DNA of 11,244 bases from Opitutia bacterium (GTDB lineage Bacteria > Verrucomicrobiota > Verrucomicrobiia > Opitutales > Coraliomargaritaceae): NCBI GenBank assembly GCA_018663485.1, contig JABJQI010000172.1, positions 1 to 11,244 on the forward strand, given 5' to 3'. The number at the start of each line of letters is the position of its first letter. Within the stretch, counting starts at the first letter, position 1. Below are positions 5,995 through 11,244 of this stretch, in pieces. Both the position numbers and the translations under genes were made by a program. Below the pieces are notes generated by a model, which had not been told where the DNA came from, did not search any database, and saw only the letters and a list, made by a program, of their open reading frames with translations.

Positions 5995-7218
5995 TCATTC
6001 ACTTTTGTTAAAATCGACGTAGGCCTCGCTAAGGTCGGAAGTGAGTAGTCGGTAGCGGCCTGCGCCTTGATTTAAATTGAGTGTGATGCGAAAGCGCTTT
6101 TTTGAAACGATCTCTTGCCACTTTGAAAGATTACTATCCTGCGGTCTGCCGCTGATGAGTGCGGCTACAGTGTCGTAGTAGATGTCGAAGCACTCTTCTT
6201 TGAGTCCAACGCGTGCATAACCAGCGGCGTCAGCGAGCCGTCCCCAGTTTGGGTCGGAGCCATACCAAGAGGTCTTAACTAGCAGCGAGTTACCAATTGC
6301 GCGGGCGATTTTTTCAGCATCGGCGGTTGTTTTGCAACCTTCGACGACTAGCTCGACGAGCTTCGTCACCTTTTCACCATCACCGACAATTTTCTCGGCT
6401 AGATCATCGCATACGAGGAAAACGGCTTGTTGGAAGGCTTCGATCAGTTCGAGGCTGGTAGAGGCTTTGATGCCGCACGCACCATTGGCGAAGAGAAGCA
6501 CGGTGTCGTTGGTGCTCATGTCGCCGTCGATCGAGATACGATTAAAAGTAAGATCGCTGGCTTGCTTGACGACGGATTTGAGTAAATCACTGTCGGCTTC
6601 GAGGTCAGTTGTGACAAAGGCCAGCATGGTGGCCATGTTTGGCTCAATCATCCCAGCGCCTTTGGCCATGCCTGATACGGTGATCGTGGCGCCCTCGTAG
6701 TCGAACCTTGCCGTGGCTACCTTCCGCCGTGTGTCGGACGTGAGGATCGCGTCGGCAGCGTCGAATGACGATTGCGTTTCGGTGTCGAGCTTCAGGGCGG
6801 CGGCGGCGATGCCAGCCTTGATGTTGCTCATTGGTAATTGCCGACCAATCCGTCCAGTGGAGCAAACGAGGTAGGGAGTATTGATACCCGTCGCGCGTTG
6901 GGTAGCCGCGTCCATTTCTTGTGCGTCGACCATGCCTTGAGCACCAGTGCAGGCGTTGGCGTTCCCGCTGTTGATCACACAACCAGCGACTTGGTTGCCG
7001 CTTTCGGATAAGATTGCTTTGCAGATGTGCACCGGCGCGGCGCAGACATCGTTGAGTGTAAACACGCCAGCTGCGCTGCAGGGTGACTCAGAGGCCAACA
7101 GTGCGAGGTCGAGTCGCGGGTCACCAGTTTCCCGGATGTCGCAACCGACCCCAGCTATTTTGTAACCGGGGCAGTCTGCGATACCGTTAGAATTATCGAT
7201 GAGTTGAACGGTAGTCAT
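5995..7218 (-). CDS. argJ: Bifunctional ornithine acetyltransferase / N-acetylglutamate synthase
   Basis: ArgJ moves the acetyl group from N-acetylornithine to glutamate, regenerating N-acetylglutamate and releasing ornithine, so the pathway recycles acetyl groups. Some family members also use acetyl-CoA directly; which type this is cannot be told from sequence with confidence. The protein has 407 aa, a usual length. It is made as a precursor that cleaves itself before the nucleophilic threonine, here Thr197 in EPNMATMLAF after KGAGM, giving alpha (1-196) and beta (197-407) chains. Other family motifs are NSGNANACTG (83-92), STGRIGRQLP (120-129), TSDTRRK (160-166) and SIDGDMSTNDT (229-239). 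It starts with ATG, without a Shine-Dalgarno, 53 bp after argC. The extreme C-terminus, YVDFNKSE, is a few residues shorter than the -YRT/-YTT ending that I recall for many ArgJ proteins; the effect is unknown. Confidence 0.96.
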   Translation of the reverse strand: MTTVQLIDNSNGIADCPGYKIAGVGCDIRETGDPRLDLALLASESPCSAAGVFTLNDVCAAPVHICKAILSESGNQVAGCVINSGNANACTGAQGMVDAQEMDAATQRATGINTPYLVCSTGRIGRQLPMSNIKAGIAAAALKLDTETQSSFDAADAILTSDTRRKVATARFDYEGATITVSGMAKGAGMIEPNMATMLAFVTTDLEADSDLLKSVVKQASDLTFNRISIDGDMSTNDTVLLFANGACGIKASTSLELIEAFQQAVFLVCDDLAEKIVGDGEKVTKLVELVVEGCKTTADAEKIARAIGNSLLVKTSWYGSDPNWGRLADAAGYARVGLKEECFDIYYDTVAALISGRPQDSNLSKWQEIVSKKRFRITLNLNQGAGRYRLLTSDLSEAYVDFNKSE

Positions 7219-7271
7219 TATGGGAAAGTGGGGATGTATTAAGGTGGTAATGTGTTGCTCTGAGCTCGAGC

Positions 7272-8294
7272 CTAGCTCAGTCCCGCAGTTTCTTCGAAAC
7301 CGAACTTTAGGTTGAGGAGCTGTATTGCTTGGCCGCTGGCTCCTTTTAACAGGTTATCAATGGCTGAAGTGATTACGAAGTTGTCAGTTCGTGAATCGTA
7401 GACTGCAGAGATGTCTGCCCGGTTGGTGCCAGTCACGTATTTTGTGTCTGGATACGTGCCGCTTGGAAGCACGCTGACAAATGGCTTGTCGGCGTAGGCG
7501 GCATTCCAAGTCGAGTAGACGTTTTGCAGTGAGCCGTTGGCTTTGGCCACGATCGTCGTGGAGATACCTCGAGACATCGGTGCTAGGTGCGGGTTAAATT
7601 GCACGATGCAATCAGCGAAGGCGGCCTTTTCAAGTTGCTCTTCGATTTCAGAAAGGTGCCGATGCTTTGGCATGCTGTAGCCCTGCATACTCTCGTTGCG
7701 TTCGCAGTAAATGAAGTTTTCTGCGACCTTACGTCCTGCGCCACTAACGCCGCTATAGCTGTTGATCACGATGCCGGATGGCTGGATGATGCCAGCTTTG
7801 AGCAGAGGGATGAGTGGCAGTTGCACGCTGGTCGGATAGCAGCCTGGGCAGGCGATGAGCGATGCGTCCTTCCATTTTTCGCCGGCGAGTTCGGGGATGA
7901 CGTAGGGAGCGGCCTCAAGCAAACGCGGTGCGGGGTGCGGCTGGCCGTAGTATTCTTGGTACAACGTTGTTGAGCCGAGCCGGAAGTCGGCGCTTAGGTC
8001 AATGATTGTTTTGCCTGCTTGGAATAGCGGATCTGCATATTCCGACGCAACGCCGTGTGGCAATGCTAGGAAAAATACATCCAAATCGTCCCGGGCTGCG
8101 AGTTCAGTCGGATCTGAATTGCTGAACTCAAGGTCGCCCACTAAATGCCGTAGTCCAGGCATGACATCTGCAACTGCCTTGCCAGCTAGCGAACGCGAGG
8201 TGACTGCAGCCAACGTCACGTCTGGATGGCGTGCAAGTAGCCGAACTAGTTCTTCTCCGGAATAGCCGGATGCTCCGATGACTGCTGCGTTCAT
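7272..8294 (-). CDS. argC: N-acetyl-gamma-glutamyl-phosphate reductase
   Basis: ArgC reduces N-acetylglutamyl phosphate to the semialdehyde with NADPH, the third step of the pathway. From the ATG at 8294 it has 340 aa, the usual size. The Rossmann motif GASGYSGEEL (8-17) sits directly at the N-terminus. The catalytic cysteine is Cys152 in CPGCYPT (149-155), SGVSGAGRK (181-189) and FNPHLAPMSRGI (233-244) follow, KHRHLSEIE (210-218) supplies the active-site histidine, and KGASGQAIQ (317-325) is the C-terminal family signature. The frame continues to a GTG at 8393, adding 33 hydrophobic residues. I reject that start because the extension translates the rpsI terminator arm and the promoter region, and ArgC proteins begin right at the Rossmann strand. 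It is the first gene of the arg cluster. No Shine-Dalgarno is visible; ATC precedes the ATG. Confidence 0.96.
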   Translation of the reverse strand: MNAAVIGASGYSGEELVRLLARHPDVTLAAVTSRSLAGKAVADVMPGLRHLVGDLEFSNSDPTELAARDDLDVFFLALPHGVASEYADPLFQAGKTIIDLSADFRLGSTTLYQEYYGQPHPAPRLLEAAPYVIPELAGEKWKDASLIACPGCYPTSVQLPLIPLLKAGIIQPSGIVINSYSGVSGAGRKVAENFIYCERNESMQGYSMPKHRHLSEIEEQLEKAAFADCIVQFNPHLAPMSRGISTTIVAKANGSLQNVYSTWNAAYADKPFVSVLPSGTYPDTKYVTGTNRADISAVYDSRTDNFVITSAIDNLLKGASGQAIQLLNLKFGFEETAGLS

Positions 8295-8324
8295 GATCGT
8301 AAAAATGAGGAAGTGAGACTGGTG

Positions 8325-8353
8325 AGTATAATGAAGGGCGAGGGGGATGAAGG
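8325..8353 (-). promoter_or_regulatory. Candidate promoter of the arg cluster
   Basis: On the minus strand TATACT (8330-8325) is a good -10 element about 30 bp before the argC ATG. A 17-bp spacer places CCTTCA (8353-8348) at the -35 position, a poor match to TTGACA. It lies between the rpsI terminator and argC, where a promoter is expected. I see no ARG-box-like palindrome of the ArgR/AhrC type. This is a weak call that rests mainly on location. Confidence 0.35.
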
Positions 8354-8371
8354 CGATTAGGAAACTGTAAA

Positions 8372-8415
8372 AATGAAAAACCCCCCAAGGCACGTAAAAC
8401 GGCCTTGGAGGGTTT
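8372..8415 (-). terminator. Rho-independent terminator after rpsI
   Basis: The arms 8402-8415 and 8378-8391 pair over 14 bp with a single G-U wobble, around a 10-base loop (8392-8401). Read on the minus strand the stem ends in a T-tract interrupted by CA (8372-8380). It lies 30 bp beyond the rpsI stop and should insulate the ribosomal protein pair from argC. Because the arms begin with A-tracts, it may also stop rightward transcription. Confidence 0.9.
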
Positions 8416-8444
8416 GCAAAAAATGCGTCCTGCCGCTTGGCGGT

Positions 8445-8837
8445 TTAACGTTTCGAGAACTGGAAGCGCTTACGAGCGCCAGGTTGACCTGACTTCTTAC
8501 GCTCGCGGGAGCGTGGATCGCGCTTCATGTGGCCTTCTTGTTTGAGCGGTACACGAAGTTCACTGTCCATTTTTTCAAGAGCACGAGCGATGCCGAGACG
8601 TGTTGCACCCGCCTGACCATTTAGTCCGCCGCCTTCTGCATTCACTGTAATGTCAACCTGATCAGCCAACTCAACAGTAGTGAGCGGAGACAGAGCTGAA
8701 CGAGTGAAGTCTTCAGTCTTGAAGTAATCTGCTGGCTCTTTGCCATTGACTACGATCTTACCAGTGCCGCGGGTTAGGCGGACGCGTGCGCGCGCTGTTT
8801 TACGGCGGCCTACGGTTACAAATGTTTGTTCGCTCAT
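8445..8837 (-). CDS. rpsI: 30S ribosomal protein S9
   Basis: This 130-aa protein is the bacterial uS9, a component of the small-subunit head. It opens with the conserved VGRRKTARARVRL (9-21). The family text NGKEPADYF (31-39) and GGLNGQAGATRLGIARAL (70-87) follow. It ends with the basic tail KRFQFSKR, whose terminal residues in S9 reach the P-site tRNA anticodon loop. Length equals the E. coli protein. It starts 18 bp after rplM, the near-universal L13-S9 pairing, so the two are co-transcribed. The ATG is preceded by an A/T-rich leader (ACTTAAA) with no Shine-Dalgarno. A strong terminator follows. Confidence 0.98.
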   Translation of the reverse strand: MSEQTFVTVGRRKTARARVRLTRGTGKIVVNGKEPADYFKTEDFTRSALSPLTTVELADQVDITVNAEGGGLNGQAGATRLGIARALEKMDSELRVPLKQEGHMKRDPRSRERKKSGQPGARKRFQFSKR

Positions 8838-8855
8838 TTTAAGTATTCTAAAAGT

Positions 8856-9281
8856 TTAGACGAGTGGCTTCGGCTGTTGTGCCTCGTAAGGATGGCTTGG
8901 GCCAGTGTGAATTTTAAGTTTCTTGAGCATTTTGCGACCAAGAATGTTGCGAGGCAGCATGCCTTTGACCGCGTGTTCAATGATGAACTCAGGTTTTTTA
9001 GCACGCATCTCTGCCATGGTTACGTGGCTTTCCCCGCCCATCCAGCCAGAATAGAACATGTAGCTCTTATCGCTGTTCTTTTTGCCAGATACTTTAATTT
9101 TCTCAGCGTTGATCACTACGACGAAATCGCCTGTGTCAGCATGCGGCGTATAAATAGCCTTGTGACGGCCGCGCAATACGTTGGCGATTTTTACTGAGAT
9201 GCGACCGAGTGTTTCTTCGGCAGCGTCAACCACGTACCAGCTTTTGGTGTGATCAGATGTTGTAGCTAAAGTTGTTTTCAT
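8856..9281 (-). CDS. rplM: 50S ribosomal protein L13
   Basis: This 141-aa protein is bacterial uL13, an early-assembly protein of the large subunit. Family text includes WYVVDAAEETLGR near the N-terminus, VLRGRHKAIYTPHADTGDFV (37-56), MLPRNILGRKMLKKLKI in the C-terminal half and GPSHPYEAQQPKPL at the end. Length is normal (142 in E. coli). It is the first gene of the leftward rplM-rpsI pair and faces rpoZ across a 155-bp divergent region. The ATG has no Shine-Dalgarno and is preceded by AAAATC. A promoter with a perfect TTGACA lies about 20 bp upstream, so the 5' leader is short. Confidence 0.98.
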   Translation of the reverse strand: MKTTLATTSDHTKSWYVVDAAEETLGRISVKIANVLRGRHKAIYTPHADTGDFVVVINAEKIKVSGKKNSDKSYMFYSGWMGGESHVTMAEMRAKKPEFIIEHAVKGMLPRNILGRKMLKKLKIHTGPSHPYEAQQPKPLV

Positions 9282-9300
9282 GATTTTGGAAAAGCGGCAA

Positions 9301-9328
9301 ACAGTAAAACGGCAGAGGTGCCTGTCAA
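9301..9328 (-). promoter_or_regulatory. Candidate sigma-70-type promoter of rplM-rpsI
   Basis: On the minus strand a perfect -35 TTGACA (9328-9323) is followed by a 16-bp spacer and TACTGT (9306-9301), which keeps the key T, A and final T of TATAAT. The -10 lies 20 bp from the rplM ATG, so the 5' leader would be only about a dozen bases, consistent with the missing Shine-Dalgarno. Confidence 0.55.
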
Positions 9329-9421
9329 TGGGAATTTTAGCTGTTTCAGCTTATTTTGCTTTTTTATTGCAAATGCTTAGCAGTGCGTCATTTTATGCTG
9401 CTTTTCCAGGTTCACATTTAA

Positions 9422-9428
9422 GAGGGAG
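9422..9428 (+). promoter_or_regulatory. Shine-Dalgarno that decides the rpoZ TTG start
   Basis: GAGGGAG ends 8 bases before TTG at 9437. No ATG or GTG in that frame lies at a suitable distance, and the conserved omega text begins directly after, so this site fixes the TTG start. Confidence 0.75.
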
Positions 9429-9436
9429 CTATAATT

Positions 9437-9655
9437 TTGAGAGACGATTATTTACAGGCCGCACAATTGGTAATTACCGATCCGATGATTCTTATCAATG
9501 TCATTTCGCGTCGTGCGAAACAACTGAAAAGTGGCTACAAGCCACTAATTGAGTCGCTTGAGCGTCTTTCCGCTGAGGATCTTGCGCTGCGTGAGGTCAT
9601 GGAGGGAAAGATCACTTATCAGTTCGACGAAGACACAAGCGGAGAAGGCGTGTAG
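9437..9655 (+). CDS. rpoZ: RNA polymerase omega subunit (short form)
   Basis: This 72-aa protein resembles the omega subunit of RNA polymerase, which wraps the C-terminal end of beta-prime and helps assembly. The omega core is visible: a helix with NVISRRAKQLKSG (21-33), PLIES (36-40), then ALREVMEGKI (50-59), which corresponds to the conserved ALREIAxGKI. The tail YQFDEDTSGEGV is acidic and probably disordered. Omega proteins are usually 70-100 aa, so this is at the small end. The start is TTG with a strong GAGGGAG Shine-Dalgarno 8 bases away. It leads a rightward group with smpB (70 bp on) and thrB. The common neighbours gmk and coaBC are absent. The similarity is diffuse, as always for omega, but the motif pattern and size make it the best assignment. 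Confidence 0.85.
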   Translation: MRDDYLQAAQLVITDPMILINVISRRAKQLKSGYKPLIESLERLSAEDLALREVMEGKITYQFDEDTSGEGV

Positions 9656-9697
9656 GCCTTGATCCGTGTATTTACTCTTAATTTCTGCTTGAGCTTG

Positions 9698-9714
9698 TCC
9701 TCTAGATCAGAGGA
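9698..9714 (+). promoter_or_regulatory. Hairpin overlapping the smpB Shine-Dalgarno
   Basis: TCCTCT (9698-9703) pairs perfectly with AGAGGA (9709-9714) around the 5-base loop AGATC. The descending arm includes the first four bases of the smpB ribosome binding site AGGAGG (9711-9716). The hairpin could limit access of the ribosome; six base pairs make it only moderately stable. Confidence 0.4.
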
Positions 9715-9716
9715 GG
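9711..9716 (+). promoter_or_regulatory. Shine-Dalgarno of smpB (GTG start)
   Basis: A consensus AGGAGG lies 9 bases before GTG at 9726. It selects this GTG over any internal ATG and matches the expected N-terminus of SmpB. Confidence 0.85.
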
Positions 9717-9725
9717 GTTTGTACC

Positions 9726-10202
9726 GTGTGTGCTAAAAAAAAGTCAGCGGACGACCGGTTTAAGGAAATTCGCAACGGCAAGGCCCACCACAATTATTTT
9801 GTGGGCGATTGTTTTGAAGCAGGCATTGAGCTGAAAGGCACTGAGGTGAAGGCGGTTCGGGCCGGCGACGGTCAGATCACTGAGGGGTTTTGTCGGATTG
9901 AAAAGGGGCAGTGTTGGCTCTACAATTCTCATATTGGAGAGTATAAATTCGGCAATTTCCAAAATCATCCACCACGCCGCAAGCGTAAACTGCTGCTGCA
10001 TCGCCGTGAGATTCACAAGTTGTTCGGTGCGATGGATGCCGGCGGTAAATCACTAATTCCATTGCGCATGTATGTGAAGCATGGCTTGATAAAGGTTGAG
10101 ATAGCACTTTGTGTGGGTAAAAAACTCTTCGATAAGCGCGAAACATTGAAGAAGAAGATCTCGATGCGTGAGGCCGAGCGCGAGATGCGCCATCATAAAT
10201 AG
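9726..10202 (+). CDS. smpB: SsrA-binding protein SmpB
   Basis: SmpB binds tmRNA and delivers it to stalled ribosomes for trans-translation. The protein has 158 aa, a normal length. The OB-fold core is clear: HHNYFVGDCFEAGIELKGTEVKAVR (21-45), where most family members read ARHNYFIEDTFEAGIVLTGTEVKSLR, NSHIGEY (67-73), NHPPRRKRKLLLHRREI (80-96) and the GKKLFDKRE motif (131-139). The basic C-terminal tail (KKKISMREAEREMRHHK) enters the mRNA path of the decoding site in characterised homologues. The start is GTG with a perfect AGGAGG, part of which can pair in a hairpin. thrB begins 12 bp downstream, and its Shine-Dalgarno abuts the smpB stop, so the two are probably translationally coupled. The tmRNA gene ssrA is not in the window. 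Confidence 0.97.
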   Translation: MCAKKKSADDRFKEIRNGKAHHNYFVGDCFEAGIELKGTEVKAVRAGDGQITEGFCRIEKGQCWLYNSHIGEYKFGNFQNHPPRRKRKLLLHRREIHKLFGAMDAGGKSLIPLRMYVKHGLIKVEIALCVGKKLFDKRETLKKKISMREAEREMRHHK

Positions 10203-10214
10203 GAAGCGCTACAC

Positions 10215-11114
10215 ATGTCTCGAAAATCTGCTCTCGTTCAGGCTCCGGCTAGTACTTCAAATTGCGGTCCTGGTTTCGACACGCTCAGTATTGCGCTGAC
10301 ATTGTATAACTTTGTGCGCATTACATTGCGTGAAGATACAGTGATTCACGGTGTCGATGCTGCTGAAGGTACACAAGCAATGGTCGAGGCAACTGCGCGT
10401 GCATTTACGGATGTCGTTGGTATCAAAGTGAGTGGCTTTGACTATGAAATCTGGGGCGATGTTCCGCAGGCGCGTGGGCTGGGTTCGAGCTCGACGGTGC
10501 GTGCCGGAATCGTCGCAGGGCTCAATGCGTTGACTGGGAGCCCGTTAGAGATGGAGGCTATGATTCGCCTCACGGCGCAGTTGGATAATGCGCCGGATAA
10601 TGCCTGTGCTGCCTTTGCTGGGGGCTTTTGTATCGCGCGCACAGATCCTGATACTTTTGCCTATCGTGAGCATGTGCGCTTCGATTTGCCGGAGTCGTTG
10701 GTGTTTATGGCAGTCTCGCCGAGCTACGAAGTGCTCACCGAGAACTCTCGCCGCGTGCTGCCCGATAGTATTCCATTTGATGATGTCGTACGTAGCGCGA
10801 ATAGTTTGGCATTTATCGTCGGAGCGCTCGTTTCGGGCGATTTTTCGCGTCTTAAAGGTGCGGTAAATGATTATATTCACCAGCCATACCGTGAATTACT
10901 TAATCCATTTGGGCACGAAAGTATCGAGGCGGGCTGTCATGTCGGGGCCTATAACGGATGGCTTAGTGGCAGTGGTTCGACCGTGGTTTGTGTGACCGAC
11001 GAGGCGCATGCGCTTGGTGTTGGTGCGGCCATGCAGCAGGTCTATAAAGGCAATGGCGTGCGCAGTCGTGTGTATCGCCTTGCCGCAGATAATAAGGGAC
11101 TGACAGTTTCGTAA
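10215..11114 (+). CDS. thrB: Homoserine kinase (GHMP family)
   Basis: ThrB phosphorylates homoserine with ATP, the committed step to threonine before threonine synthase. The 299-aa length fits. GHMP-kinase motif 1 is APASTSNCGPGFDTLSIAL (10-28), the phosphate loop is PQARGLGSSS (84-93), and motif 3 is WLSGSGST (249-256). SPSYEVLTENSRRVLP (168-183) corresponds to the ThrB-specific T-x-x-x-R-x-x-LP substrate region. The segment between the loop and the GG turn reads LDNAPDNACAAFAGG (123-137), where most ThrB proteins have EGHPDNVAPAxxGG, so the PDN core is kept but the preceding Glu-Gly-His is not. The start is ATG with AGGAAG 8 bases upstream, overlapping the smpB stop. thrA and thrC are not adjacent. 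A different GHMP substrate is less likely but not excluded. Confidence 0.88.
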   Translation: MSRKSALVQAPASTSNCGPGFDTLSIALTLYNFVRITLREDTVIHGVDAAEGTQAMVEATARAFTDVVGIKVSGFDYEIWGDVPQARGLGSSSTVRAGIVAGLNALTGSPLEMEAMIRLTAQLDNAPDNACAAFAGGFCIARTDPDTFAYREHVRFDLPESLVFMAVSPSYEVLTENSRRVLPDSIPFDDVVRSANSLAFIVGALVSGDFSRLKGAVNDYIHQPYRELLNPFGHESIEAGCHVGAYNGWLSGSGSTVVCVTDEAHALGVGAAMQQVYKGNGVRSRVYRLAADNKGLTVS

Positions 11115-11244
11115 GGCAGCGGACAGTCTGCCGCTAGTGTTAAGTCTCAGTCGTTCCATTGCGGTGAAGTGAAATACTTTTGGCCAACCTTTCGATCAAG
11201 TGCTGTGTGGTCGGACTGTTGTCATTGAACTGTTCTATTAATTT
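11115..11244. other. Downstream of thrB, no gene seen
   Basis: These 130 bp hold no convincing reading frame. Just after thrB, AGCGG and CCGCT (near 11119-11136) can form a 5-bp stem with an 8-base loop, but no T-tract follows, so I do not call a terminator. The window ends before any further gene. Confidence 0.4.

Noticed and set aside
8295..8393. Hydrophobic N-terminal segment before ArgC that looks like a signal peptide
   Set aside because: It is a conceptual translation of the rpsI terminator arm and promoter DNA from a GTG; ArgC is cytosolic and starts at the Rossmann strand.
9430..9435. Perfect TATAAT just before the rpoZ TTG start
   Set aside because: It would start transcription inside the gene, has no -35 at proper spacing, and falls in the spacer between Shine-Dalgarno and start codon; most likely chance.
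9280..9552. 90-codon plus-strand frame across the rplM-rpoZ divergent region
   Set aside because: It spans the promoters and overlaps rpoZ in another frame; the rpoZ frame has the Shine-Dalgarno and the family motifs.
11115..11140. Possible terminator after thrB
   Set aside because: Only two mutually exclusive 5-bp stems are possible and no T-tract follows.

Overview
This window looks like ordinary chromosomal housekeeping DNA from a Gram-negative-type bacterium. The most likely source is a Verrucomicrobiota, perhaps of the Opitutales/Puniceicoccales group. That placement is an inference from three things: the ParE type (its N-terminal text resembles Bacteroidota and Verrucomicrobiota ParE), the scarcity of Shine-Dalgarno sites, and intergenic repeats of a style I associate with that phylum. 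No marker here settles the taxonomy. I see no mobile element, CRISPR array, phage gene, tRNA or rRNA.

Layout. (1) Positions 1-240 (+) are the 3' end of groEL, with the glycine/methionine tail, followed by a perfect intrinsic terminator (292-321). (2) parE (455-2308, -) converges on groEL. The 214-bp gap between them holds hairpins and a GC-rich inverted repeat. (3) The 301-bp gap 2309-2609 holds a heptamer-periodic repeat, a second copy of a short GC-rich repeat and a probable terminator for the arg cluster. (4) Positions 2610-8294 (-) carry an arginine biosynthesis cluster transcribed argC-argJ-argB-argD-argF. A 214-bp gap carrying degenerate repeats separates argD from argF. (5) Upstream, on the same strand, rplM-rpsI (9281-8445) ends in a strong terminator (8372-8415) that separates it from argC. 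(6) A 155-bp divergent region (9282-9436) separates rplM from the rightward set rpoZ-smpB-thrB (9437-11114). The last 130 bp hold no gene.

How the genes work together. ArgJ, ArgB, ArgC and ArgD form the acetyl-recycling route from glutamate to ornithine, and ArgF converts ornithine to citrulline. argG, argH and the carbamoyl-phosphate synthetase genes are not in the window. ArgB keeps the N-terminal helix typical of arginine-inhibited kinases, which fits a pathway with acetyl recycling. rplM-rpsI is the usual L13-S9 pair. rpoZ, smpB and thrB supply RNA polymerase omega, the tmRNA partner protein and homoserine kinase.

I found no convincing undescribed system. The points most worth a second look are the intergenic repeats, the split between genes with and without a Shine-Dalgarno site, a hairpin over the smpB ribosome binding site, and start-site corrections for argC, argB and argD.
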